Below are positions 26,762 to 33,781 of a stretch of 35,579 nt of DNA, piece after piece. Location: NCBI GenBank assembly GCA_902559345.1, contig CACEHH010000009.1:1-35579 (forward strand). Direction: 5' to 3'. The stretch's first letter is position 1; the number at the start of each line of letters is the position of its first letter. Both the position numbers and the translations under genes were made by a program. Source of the stretch: an uncultured SAR86 cluster bacterium. Lineage in GTDB: Bacteria > Pseudomonadota > Gammaproteobacteria > Magnimaribacterales > D2472. The notes under the pieces were generated by a model. The model was not told where the DNA came from. It searched no databases and saw only the letters and a list, made by a program, of their open reading frames with translations.

Positions 26762-26956
26762 TTACCTGTTAATCAACTTAGAGGCCATCTTTAAAACAGT
26801 GCTATCAAGTTTTTTAAGACCTCTATTATGTCTCTTCCTTTTTGTAGATTGTTTTGTAAGAATATGATTTCTATTAGCACTTCTGCTTTTTACAGATGTA
26901 CCAGTTTTTTTAAACCTTTTTGCGGCTCCAGAATGTGTTTTAAGTTTATATCCCAT
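26762..26956 (-). CDS. rpmI: 50S ribosomal protein L35
   Basis: The 64-residue basic protein shows the L35 pattern: [18 protein letters not shown] at the start and the [19 protein letters not shown] core. The length is standard. It starts 7 bases after infC and is followed 5 bases later by rplT. Confidence 0.97.
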   Translation of the reverse strand: MGYKLKTHSGAAKRFKKTGTSVKSRSANRNHILTKQSTKRKRHNRGLKKLDSTVLKMASKLINR

Positions 26957-26963
26957 AATAAAT

Positions 26964-27497
26964 CTAATTTTTTTTCTTTAATGGTGATAAAACCATTAAA
27001 AGTTGACGACCTTCTAATGAAGGCTCTTGGTCAACCTGAGCTATATCCTTAAGCTCATCTTTTAATCGATTTAGTAAATCGAGACCCATATTACTATTTA
27101 AGATTTCTCTACCTCTAAATCGGACGCTTATTTTAGTCTTTACTCCGTCAAGAATAAAGCTTTTTATCTTGTTAAATTTAATATTGTAATCACCTACATC
27201 TGTTGATGGCCTAAATTTAATTTCTTTAGCCGAAGTTCTTTTTACTTTTCCTTTAGATGCTGCATGGCTTTTCTTTTTATCAAAAAGATATTTTCCATAG
27301 TCTATAAGCTTACAAACGACTGGGTCTGCATCAAGTGGTGAAACCTGAACTAAATCAAGAGATGAAGATTTTGCTTCTTCAAGCGCTTGTGAAATAGAGA
27401 CTATGCCTTTCTTTTGTCCATCAGCATGAATTAGCAATACCCTACTGGCTTTAATTTTCTCATTAACAGGAGTTAATTGTCTTTTTGAGATTCTCAC
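26964..27497 (-). CDS. infC: Translation initiation factor IF-3 with a non-AUG start
   Basis: IF-3 binds the 30S subunit and discriminates against wrong start codons. The 177-residue frame shows the N-domain ([42 protein letters not shown]), linker and C-domain ([34 protein letters not shown]). No ATG precedes the conserved part. The candidates are GTG at 27497 and ATT at 27509, the latter directly after an in-frame TAG. From the ATT, the distance to the conserved core resembles that in E. coli IF-3, which starts with AUU. Either choice keeps a codon that IF-3 itself discriminates against, consistent with autocontrol. There is no clear Shine-Dalgarno. It heads infC-rpmI-rplT-pheS-pheT. Confidence 0.95.
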   Translation of the reverse strand: MRISKRQLTPVNEKIKASRVLLIHADGQKKGIVSISQALEEAKSSSLDLVQVSPLDADPVVCKLIDYGKYLFDKKKSHAASKGKVKRTSAKEIKFRPSTDVGDYNIKFNKIKSFILDGVKTKISVRFRGREILNSNMGLDLLNRLKDELKDIAQVDQEPSLEGRQLLMVLSPLKKKN

Positions 27498-27517
27498 AGT
27501 TGATGAAATCTAATCAT
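27494..27517 (-). other. Seven-codon leader ORF overlapping the infC GTG
   Basis: ATG at 27517 opens the peptide MIRFHQL, whose TGA stop overlaps the infC GTG as GTGA. It has no visible Shine-Dalgarno. It may couple translation to infC or be accidental. Confidence 0.3.
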
Positions 27518-27634
27518 GTATAGTTTTAAAAAAAATGAAAGGCATTAAGAATTTAATGTGGAATTATTAAAAGTTATTATTGATAGCATAATTTGTGTTG
27601 ATTTTATACTAATTAACTAATTACGCAAATATTT

Positions 27635-28231
27635 TTATGGCTGTAGAATGCTTTTTTTCCATTCATTTTTTTGGAATTCATATTTCTCTCGTTTATTCAA
27701 TCTCAATTCACTTCCTTGCCAAAACTCGAAATAATATGGGATAAAAGAAAAGCCACCCCAGTGATCAGGACAATCAGTAAGATCATCGTTGTTAATAGAT
27801 TTATTATAATTTGATTTAACATTTTCATAAGATTCTATTTCAAATGATTGATTTGATGAAATAGCGAGAGCATTCTTTTTTTTGTCTCTTTGTTTAAAAT
27901 ACTTTTTATTAAAAATCTTTGGAGTTTTTTTTATAATTGCTTTAAGTCTTATCTGACAGTTAATGCTATTCCAGAATATTAACGCAGTTATTTGGTTATG
28001 CGATTCAAACTCTTTGGCTTTTGGTGAATTGTAGTTTGAAAAAAAAATAAACTCATTTTTATCAACAAATTTTAAATTCACATATCTTGAATTCACCTCA
28101 TTTGTTACATTTGAAAAAGATGAAATAGAGATAGCTTCAATATTCTCTTGACCTGCCTCAATCGAGTTATCATACCTTTGTTTTAAAACAAGGTATGGTT
28201 CATCAGGGCATAAATTTTTAAATGTAATCAC
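27635..28231 (-). CDS. pdxH: Pyridoxine/pyridoxamine 5'-phosphate oxidase family protein
   Basis: The 198-residue flavoprotein matches PdxH in order: SRYVNLKFVDKNEFIFFSNYNSPKAKEFESH (E. coli [30 protein letters not shown]), then the C-terminal HWGGFSFIPYYFEFWQGSELRLNKREKYEF and the terminal ILQP. It would oxidise PNP/PMP to pyridoxal 5'-phosphate using FMN and oxygen. It is slightly shorter and more divergent than the E. coli enzyme and rich in Lys/Asn, like its neighbours. The start is GTG at 28231, inside ATGTGA, with no Shine-Dalgarno. PLP is the cofactor of the aminotransferase at 30.8 kb, but that link is not specific. Confidence 0.87.
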   Translation of the reverse strand: MITFKNLCPDEPYLVLKQRYDNSIEAGQENIEAISISSFSNVTNEVNSRYVNLKFVDKNEFIFFSNYNSPKAKEFESHNQITALIFWNSINCQIRLKAIIKKTPKIFNKKYFKQRDKKKNALAISSNQSFEIESYENVKSNYNKSINNDDLTDCPDHWGGFSFIPYYFEFWQGSELRLNKREKYEFQKNEWKKSILQP

Positions 28232-28335
28232 ATTCGCTATTCTAATTAATAATTGAAAATAATCTATAAGAATTCATATTAATTATATATTCTATGCGTA
28301 TTTTTAAAATGTAAGCAACTAATAAAATATTGGAG

Positions 28336-28341
28336 TATAAT
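28336..28341 (+). promoter_or_regulatory. Probable -10 box for the formyltransferase operon
   Basis: A perfect TATAAT at 28336-28341 would start transcription about 27 bases before the ATG at 28375. No convincing -35 is visible at 16-18 bases. The 143-base divergent spacer to pdxH is otherwise AT-rich and featureless. Confidence 0.35.
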
Positions 28342-28374
28342 TTTAGTATTTCCAAACCTAATTAATTTTTAAAT

Positions 28375-29151
28375 ATGAATAAATTACTTTTCATGGGAAG
28401 GAAGTCATACGCTGCGGATGCGCTCTCATGGTGTGTTGATAATGGATGGGATGTTGTTGCCGTAGTTACTGATAATCACCAAGAAACATCACCTACTGCC
28501 AATGCAGCAAGAAAATTTGGATTAAGGCTTCTTGATTATGATTCCTTACTTGAGGCAATAAATTCAGACACTATTGAATTTGATCTGGCGGTCTCTTATG
28601 TATATTGGAGAATCTTAAAAAAGCCATTAATTCAATCACCAAAACTTGGAATTTTAAATTTTCATCCTGCGCCTCTACCAGATTTAAGAGGCACAGGCGG
28701 TTTTAATCTTGCAATACTTGAGAACCATGAAAATTTTGGTGTCACCGTTCATTATATGGATGAGGGAATCGATACTGGGCCTGTAATTGAAGTAGATAGA
28801 TTCTCAATTGATGCAAAGTCTGAGACAGCACAAAGTCTTGAGAAAAAAAGTCATAAGAGAATGGTAGATCTGTTTAAAAAAACATTAACTAGAGTGAAAA
28901 AAGATGGCATTCTTCCAAGTCAAAAATTCACAGGAGGAAGACATTTATCAAGAAATGAAATGGAAGAATTAAAAAAAATTAAGCCTGGCGACGATATTGA
29001 TGCAAAAATTAGAGCGTTTTGGTTTCCTCCATATGATGGGGCATATGTAGAAATTGATGGGAAAAGTTATACACTTGTTAATCGTAAAATTTTAGAAAAA
29101 TTGGATGGAGATGCAGAAGCAATTTTTCGTCATACTCAAATTGGTTCATAA
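28375..29151 (+). CDS. 10-formyl-THF-dependent formyltransferase, probably acting on an amino sugar
   Basis: The 258-residue protein has the catalytic Asn-His-Asp set of the Fmt/ArnA/sugar N-formyltransferase fold: LNFHPAPLPDLRGTGG (Asn95, His97) and MDEGIDTGPVIEV (Asp133). It is shorter than methionyl-tRNA formyltransferase (about 315) and its C-terminal part lacks the tRNA-binding domain I would expect; a short beta-rich end (FPPYDGAYVEIDGKSYTLV) resembles sugar-formylating enzymes. With nucleotide-sugar genes nearby, an amino-sugar substrate is likely (inference). Fhs at 8.6 kb can supply the donor. It is followed after 13 bases by the FAD-binding protein gene, one operon. Confidence 0.85.
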   Translation: MNKLLFMGRKSYAADALSWCVDNGWDVVAVVTDNHQETSPTANAARKFGLRLLDYDSLLEAINSDTIEFDLAVSYVYWRILKKPLIQSPKLGILNFHPAPLPDLRGTGGFNLAILENHENFGVTVHYMDEGIDTGPVIEVDRFSIDAKSETAQSLEKKSHKRMVDLFKKTLTRVKKDGILPSQKFTGGRHLSRNEMEELKKIKPGDDIDAKIRAFWFPPYDGAYVEIDGKSYTLVNRKILEKLDGDAEAIFRHTQIGS

Positions 29152-29164
29152 ATATAAATAGATT

Positions 29165-30802
29165 ATGTTTGAATGGGTTAGAAAAGATCTTCAGGAATTT
29201 GGCAACTATTTAAGTTCAGAAAATGAAATAAAAGAACTGAGCTCGAATGATATCGATCTTGCATTTATAGGCTCTGGCCTTTCATCAACTTACACTTTAA
29301 TTGAATTCATAAATCAATTAAGTGATAAACATCATTTTGCTTCTATATCAGATAGCAAAGATTTGATAAGAATAATCATGTTTGAAAAAGATTCTTGGCT
29401 TTGGGGTGGTATCCCATATGGAAGACGCTCTGGTTTTACCTCATTAATAATAACTCCGTTAGATGAGTTTCTTCCATCAAATGAACTAGAATTATTTATT
29501 AAATGGATGAGTAAAAATATTAGTTGGTTAATAGTGCCATTCAAAAAGGATGCTGGGGCAAGGTCAAAAAAATGGCTTCAAGATTCTGAAGAAAAAATAA
29601 TCTCAGGACAAAGTGCAAAGATCCATATACCGCGATATTTTTTTGGAATATACCTATGGGATAAATTAAAAGAAATTCTGTCTAAAACAAATAAAAATAT
29701 TAAATTAGAGTTTGTAAAATCTGAAATCACTTCGATAAGGTCTATTGATAGAGAGGGTCGAAATGGTTTTGATATATGCATTAAAGAAGGCGCCGTATTT
29801 TTCTCTAAGCAAGTTCTTTTAGGTATAGGAATACCACAGATAAGATCGCTTGGAAAACCTGAGGTGGTTGATAAGAATGTCTTATTTCTTGATGATCCGT
29901 ATTTTCCTGACCTAGATTCTTCATTAAGTAGTCTTAATAAATATATTGCAAAAAATAAATCTTCTAAAATTCTTGTAGTTGGTGCAAATGCTAGCGCTCT
30001 CGAGCTTATATATCAAATAACTAACTTAAAAAACTGTGATGATAATGAAATAACTTTTACTGTTATGTCCCCTCAAGGGAAATTGCCAAATCTATTTATT
30101 AAAGATAAGAGTTCTGATTTTTATGCAAAAGAACTTGAAAAGTTAAGTATTTCAGATAACCAAATTACCGCCGATATGATTCTTAATTCTTTAAAAGAAG
30201 ATCTAAATAATGCTAATAAAAGCAATTATGATATCTCCGATACATTACCTATATTCACAAATCATGTAGGCTCCTTAATTAAAAAATTATCAAAAAAAGA
30301 AAAGTTTAAATTCATTTCTTATCATGGGCTTGAAATAGGCAGACTACAAAGAAGAGCTGGTGCGGAATATACACAACCTGTAAAGGAGCTTATAAAATCA
30401 AAAAAAATTGAAATTATTAAAGGCAAGTTCCTTAATCTATGCTTTGAAGATGGAAAAACTCTTGTAAGTTTTATTGATGACACAAACACACCCAGGAAAG
30501 ATTTATTTAATATAGTAATTAACTGTGCTGGTTCTGCTGGTCTTGCTGAAGATGGCATGTCTCCACTCTTAAGACAGCTTAAAGAGTCTGGCTTATGTAA
30601 ACCAACAATATCAAATCATGGATTCGTTGTTGGCGATAAATTTGAAATAAAAAAAGGTTTTTATATTAATGGACCATTGCTTGCTGGCAATGTTGTTGGT
30701 GATATGGGAATTTGGCATGTAGAACATTGCGGTAGGATAATTTCTTTTTCTAAACAAATTGCAAAAAATATAATTGACGAAAAAATTCATCCAGAAAATT
30801 AA
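29165..30802 (+). CDS. FAD/NAD(P)-binding oxidoreductase (COG4529/YdhS-like)
   Basis: The 545-residue protein has two dinucleotide-binding motifs: LAFIGSGLSSTYTLIEFI (about 32-49) for FAD and KILVVGANASALELIYQI (about 275-292) for NAD(P). The segment KIHIPRYFFGIYLWDKLKEIL resembles YdhS-type FAD_NAD_binding proteins, which are related to N-hydroxylating monooxygenases. The C-terminal CAGSAGLAEDGMSPLL to GPLLAGNVVGDMGIWHVE resembles the closing flavin-contacting region. The substrate is unknown. It is paired with a formyltransferase, 13 bases apart, on the strand opposite to the flanking glycan genes. A role as amine hydroxylase or redox enzyme on the same product is a guess. Confidence 0.75.
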   Translation: MFEWVRKDLQEFGNYLSSENEIKELSSNDIDLAFIGSGLSSTYTLIEFINQLSDKHHFASISDSKDLIRIIMFEKDSWLWGGIPYGRRSGFTSLIITPLDEFLPSNELELFIKWMSKNISWLIVPFKKDAGARSKKWLQDSEEKIISGQSAKIHIPRYFFGIYLWDKLKEILSKTNKNIKLEFVKSEITSIRSIDREGRNGFDICIKEGAVFFSKQVLLGIGIPQIRSLGKPEVVDKNVLFLDDPYFPDLDSSLSSLNKYIAKNKSSKILVVGANASALELIYQITNLKNCDDNEITFTVMSPQGKLPNLFIKDKSSDFYAKELEKLSISDNQITADMILNSLKEDLNNANKSNYDISDTLPIFTNHVGSLIKKLSKKEKFKFISYHGLEIGRLQRRAGAEYTQPVKELIKSKKIEIIKGKFLNLCFEDGKTLVSFIDDTNTPRKDLFNIVINCAGSAGLAEDGMSPLLRQLKESGLCKPTISNHGFVVGDKFEIKKGFYINGPLLAGNVVGDMGIWHVEHCGRIISFSKQIAKNIIDEKIHPEN

Positions 30803-30813
30803 TAATTTATAAA

Positions 30814-31935
30814 TTAAAAAACTTCTAATATTAGATTGATGATTTCTTGTTGTTCATCTTTGGTCAAATCACTGGATGATGGCAAACAAAGTCCGGAATT
30901 AAAAATTGATTCATCAAATCCTGAGCCATGATATGGTATTCCATCAAATATTGGTTGAAGATGCATTGGTTTCCATAATGGTCTTGATTCAATTTTATGC
31001 TTCTCTAACATTTTAATAATATCTAAATGCGAAACATTAGTTTTTTGTGCATCAATAGTCAGAGCAGTAAGCCATCTGGTTGACTTATAGCCATCTGGTT
31101 CTGGCATAAAATTAATTGCTTCATTATTTAATTTGTTATAGTAATTATTAAAAATATCTCTTCTGGTTTTAACTCTATCATCCAAGACCGACATCTGACC
31201 GAGCCCAATTGCTGCAGATATATTTGATAGTCTGTAATTATATCCAACATTTGAATGTTCATAATGAAGCGCCTTATCTCTGGCTTGAGTGGAGAGAAAT
31301 CTTGCTTTATCAGCCCAAGATTTATTTTTTGTGACTAACATTCCACCTCCAGAAGTAGTGATAATTTTATTACCATTGAAAGATAGAATTGCAACGTCAC
31401 CACCTGAGCCAGCCTTTCTTCCATTTAAATATTCAGCACCTAAGCTTTCAGCACTATCAACAATCAAAGTTACTTCGTATTCCTTTGCAATTGCTTCAAG
31501 CGAATTTAATTCAACCGATTGTCCATAAAGGTCTGTTGGAATAATTGCTTTTGGCAATCTATTTTCATTAGAGGCCTTTTTTAACTCCTCTTTTAAGATA
31601 TTTTCATCAATACACCAAGTTTTTGGATTTAAATCAAAAAAACGAGGTACAGCGCCTATGTATTTTATCGGGAATACACCTCCTGCAAAAGTCATTGACG
31701 ATACCCAAACCTCATCATCCCTTTCAACCCCAGCTACTATTAATGCTAAATGCAAAGCAGAAGTGCCTGAGCTGAGTCCTACACAATAAAAATCTTGACC
31801 GATATAAGTTGATACTTTTTTTTCAAACGCGTCTAAATGAGGACCAAGTGGAGCAATATAATTTGATTCAAAAGCTTCTTTGACATAGATTTCCTCTTGT
31901 CCGCTCATATGTGGTTTAGATAAAAATATTTTCAT
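30814..31935 (-). CDS. DegT/DnrJ/EryC1 sugar aminotransferase (EpsN/PglE-like)
   Basis: The 373-residue PLP enzyme transfers an amino group to a 4-keto (or 3-keto) nucleotide sugar. Motifs are GLSSGTSALHLAL (about 53-65), IVDSAESLGAEYL (158-170) and SFNGNKIITTSGGGMLV with the PLP lysine near 190. The SFNGNKIITTSGGG form is typical of EpsN/PglE, which aminate UDP-4-keto-6-deoxy-GlcNAc, the product expected from the dehydratase at 13.7 kb. It converges with the FAD-protein gene (11-base gap) and lies 36 bases after the phosphoglycosyltransferase gene on the same strand. Confidence 0.93.
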   Translation of the reverse strand: MKIFLSKPHMSGQEEIYVKEAFESNYIAPLGPHLDAFEKKVSTYIGQDFYCVGLSSGTSALHLALIVAGVERDDEVWVSSMTFAGGVFPIKYIGAVPRFFDLNPKTWCIDENILKEELKKASNENRLPKAIIPTDLYGQSVELNSLEAIAKEYEVTLIVDSAESLGAEYLNGRKAGSGGDVAILSFNGNKIITTSGGGMLVTKNKSWADKARFLSTQARDKALHYEHSNVGYNYRLSNISAAIGLGQMSVLDDRVKTRRDIFNNYYNKLNNEAINFMPEPDGYKSTRWLTALTIDAQKTNVSHLDIIKMLEKHKIESRPLWKPMHLQPIFDGIPYHGSGFDESIFNSGLCLPSSSDLTKDEQQEIINLILEVF

Positions 31936-31971
31936 AGTTTGTAATTTAATTATTAACTAAATTGTAAAGTA

Positions 31972-32568
31972 TTATTTTTCATTTCCTGTAAATTTATCTT
32001 GTCCAACTCCAAGATCGTCGTCAATGCCAGATTTATCTATTACTTTTAAAATAGTTTTCAAAATAATCTTAATATCTATAAATAAATTATGGTGATCAAC
32101 ATACCATATGTCTAAATTAAACTTTTCATCCCAAGTAATTGAATTTCTTCCATTAATTTGAGCCCAACCAGTAATTCCAGGTAATACTTCATGACGTCTA
32201 GCCTGATGATCAGAATATAAAGGTAGATACTGAATTAATAATGGACGAGGTCCAACAATACTCATATCACCTTTTAATACATTTAAAAGTTCTGGTAATT
32301 CATCCAATGAAGAATTTCTTAGCCAAGTTCCAAATTTAGTAAGTCTTTGCTCATCGGGAAGCATCTCACCATTTGAATCCTTGTCATTAAGCATAGTCCT
32401 GAATTTAATAATTTTAAAAATTTTACCATTTTTACCTGGTCGCTCTTGAGTAAAAAAAACCGGCACGCCCATTGTATTGATTATTAAAATACAAATTATT
32501 AATAAAATAGGTGACATAATTATTAGAGCAGAAAAAGATACAAGGATATCAAAAATTCTTTTTAACAA
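31972..32568 (-). CDS. PglC/EpsL-like undecaprenyl-phosphate phosphoglycosyltransferase
   Basis: The 198-residue enzyme is a minimal bacterial sugar transferase that starts glycan assembly by moving a sugar-phosphate from a UDP-sugar to undecaprenyl phosphate. It has one N-terminal membrane helix (about 8-33), then KIIKFRTM, the catalytic-region SSLDELPELLNVLKGDMSIVGPRPLL with the Asp-Glu pair, and PGITGWAQINGRNSITW. The small size is that of PglC, not of the larger WcaJ/WbaP type. The start is TTG at 32568, with GAGG 7 bases upstream. It stands next to the aminotransferase gene that would make its sugar. Confidence 0.93.
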   Translation of the reverse strand: MLKRIFDILVSFSALIIMSPILLIICILIINTMGVPVFFTQERPGKNGKIFKIIKFRTMLNDKDSNGEMLPDEQRLTKFGTWLRNSSLDELPELLNVLKGDMSIVGPRPLLIQYLPLYSDHQARRHEVLPGITGWAQINGRNSITWDEKFNLDIWYVDHHNLFIDIKIILKTILKVIDKSGIDDDLGVGQDKFTGNEK

Positions 32569-32665
32569 TGTAAAACCTCACCTATATGAAGTCGCTAATG
32601 TTAGCATAACCCCTTATCCTTAGATAGAATTTTGATAAAAACAGATCGTTAAAGTCATTTAATTG

Positions 32666-33778
32666 CTATATACCCATATGTTCGATCATTTGTTCATTTA
32701 CTTTTTTAACGTCATATTTTTCCATAGCAATAATCCGAGATTGTGATCCCATTTTGTTGATCAATTCTGGATTTTTTATAAAATTTAACATTGCCTTTAC
32801 TAATGGGTCTACGGCTTTAACAGGAACAAGAAATCCATTACTACCATCTATAACAGTCTCTTTACATCCTGGTGCATCAGTTGTAATGATAGGTCTTCCC
32901 ATTGCCATTGCCTCTAGCACTGTACGAGGAGTACCTTCACGATAGGAAGGCAAAACATAGACACTACTATTTGTAATTGCAGGTTTTACATCGTCTAAAC
33001 GACCATAAAAATTTATATCGCCAGAATCTATTCTGTTTTGAAGATCTTCTTTAGAAATTGAACTAGGATTTTCATCAATCCAGCCAACTAAACCAAAAAT
33101 AATATCTGGGTATTCTTTTTTAATAATTCTTGATGCTTCAAAATATTCTCGTATCCCCTTATCTTTTAACAATCTAGCAATAAGCAAAAATGTTAATTTC
33201 TTTGGAAATGGTGCCTCTTCAAAACTCTGCAAATCAACACCAGAGCCATTTACCACAGCTGTCTTTTTATCTTTAGCTTTAAGTATTCGAAGATTAAAAA
33301 ATAATAATTCATCATCCTGATTTTGAAAAATAATTTTATGAGCATTGGAAAGAGAAAATCGATATAAAGATTTCACAATATAATTTAACCAAATTTTATT
33401 TCCTAAAAATGCATAACCCAGTCCAGTAATCAAGGCAAATCTATGTGGTACGCCAGCGATCCAAGAAGCCAAATTACCATATATTGCTGGTTTATGTGTA
33501 TAACCTAAAAAGTAATCAGGTTTGATTTTTTTCATTAAAGACCATAATTGATATATTGTCTTAATATCAATAAATGGATTTATACCTGTTCTGCTTAATG
33601 AAACTTCATGAACATTTGCTCCGATAGATTCGAGATTTTTTGCAATGCCGGTACTAAAAATATCTGGTGCCACAACATGCACCTCTATACCTTTCTTTAT
33701 TAGATCTTTTATAAGTGGTCCCCTGAAATTAACCAATGATTCTGGCGCACTTCCCATAATTAAAAATTTTAAAGACAT
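32666..33778 (-). CDS. GT4-family glycosyltransferase
   Basis: The 370-residue GT-B enzyme has an N-terminal acceptor domain (MGSAPESLVNFRGPLIKDLI and FALITGLGYAFLG near 115-127) and a C-terminal Glycos_transf_1 domain with FLLIARLLKDKGIREYFEA and the donor-binding PSYREGTPRTVLEAMAMGRPIITTDAPGCKE. The EGxPxxxxEA(M) pattern is the usual retaining GT4 signature. It would extend the lipid-linked sugar made by the PglC-like enzyme, like PglA. Its donor sugar cannot be predicted. It begins 3 bases after the asparagine synthase gene. Confidence 0.92.
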   Translation of the reverse strand: MSLKFLIMGSAPESLVNFRGPLIKDLIKKGIEVHVVAPDIFSTGIAKNLESIGANVHEVSLSRTGINPFIDIKTIYQLWSLMKKIKPDYFLGYTHKPAIYGNLASWIAGVPHRFALITGLGYAFLGNKIWLNYIVKSLYRFSLSNAHKIIFQNQDDELLFFNLRILKAKDKKTAVVNGSGVDLQSFEEAPFPKKLTFLLIARLLKDKGIREYFEASRIIKKEYPDIIFGLVGWIDENPSSISKEDLQNRIDSGDINFYGRLDDVKPAITNSSVYVLPSYREGTPRTVLEAMAMGRPIITTDAPGCKETVIDGSNGFLVPVKAVDPLVKAMLNFIKNPELINKMGSQSRIIAMEKYDVKKVNEQMIEHMGI

Positions 33779-33781
33779 ATG

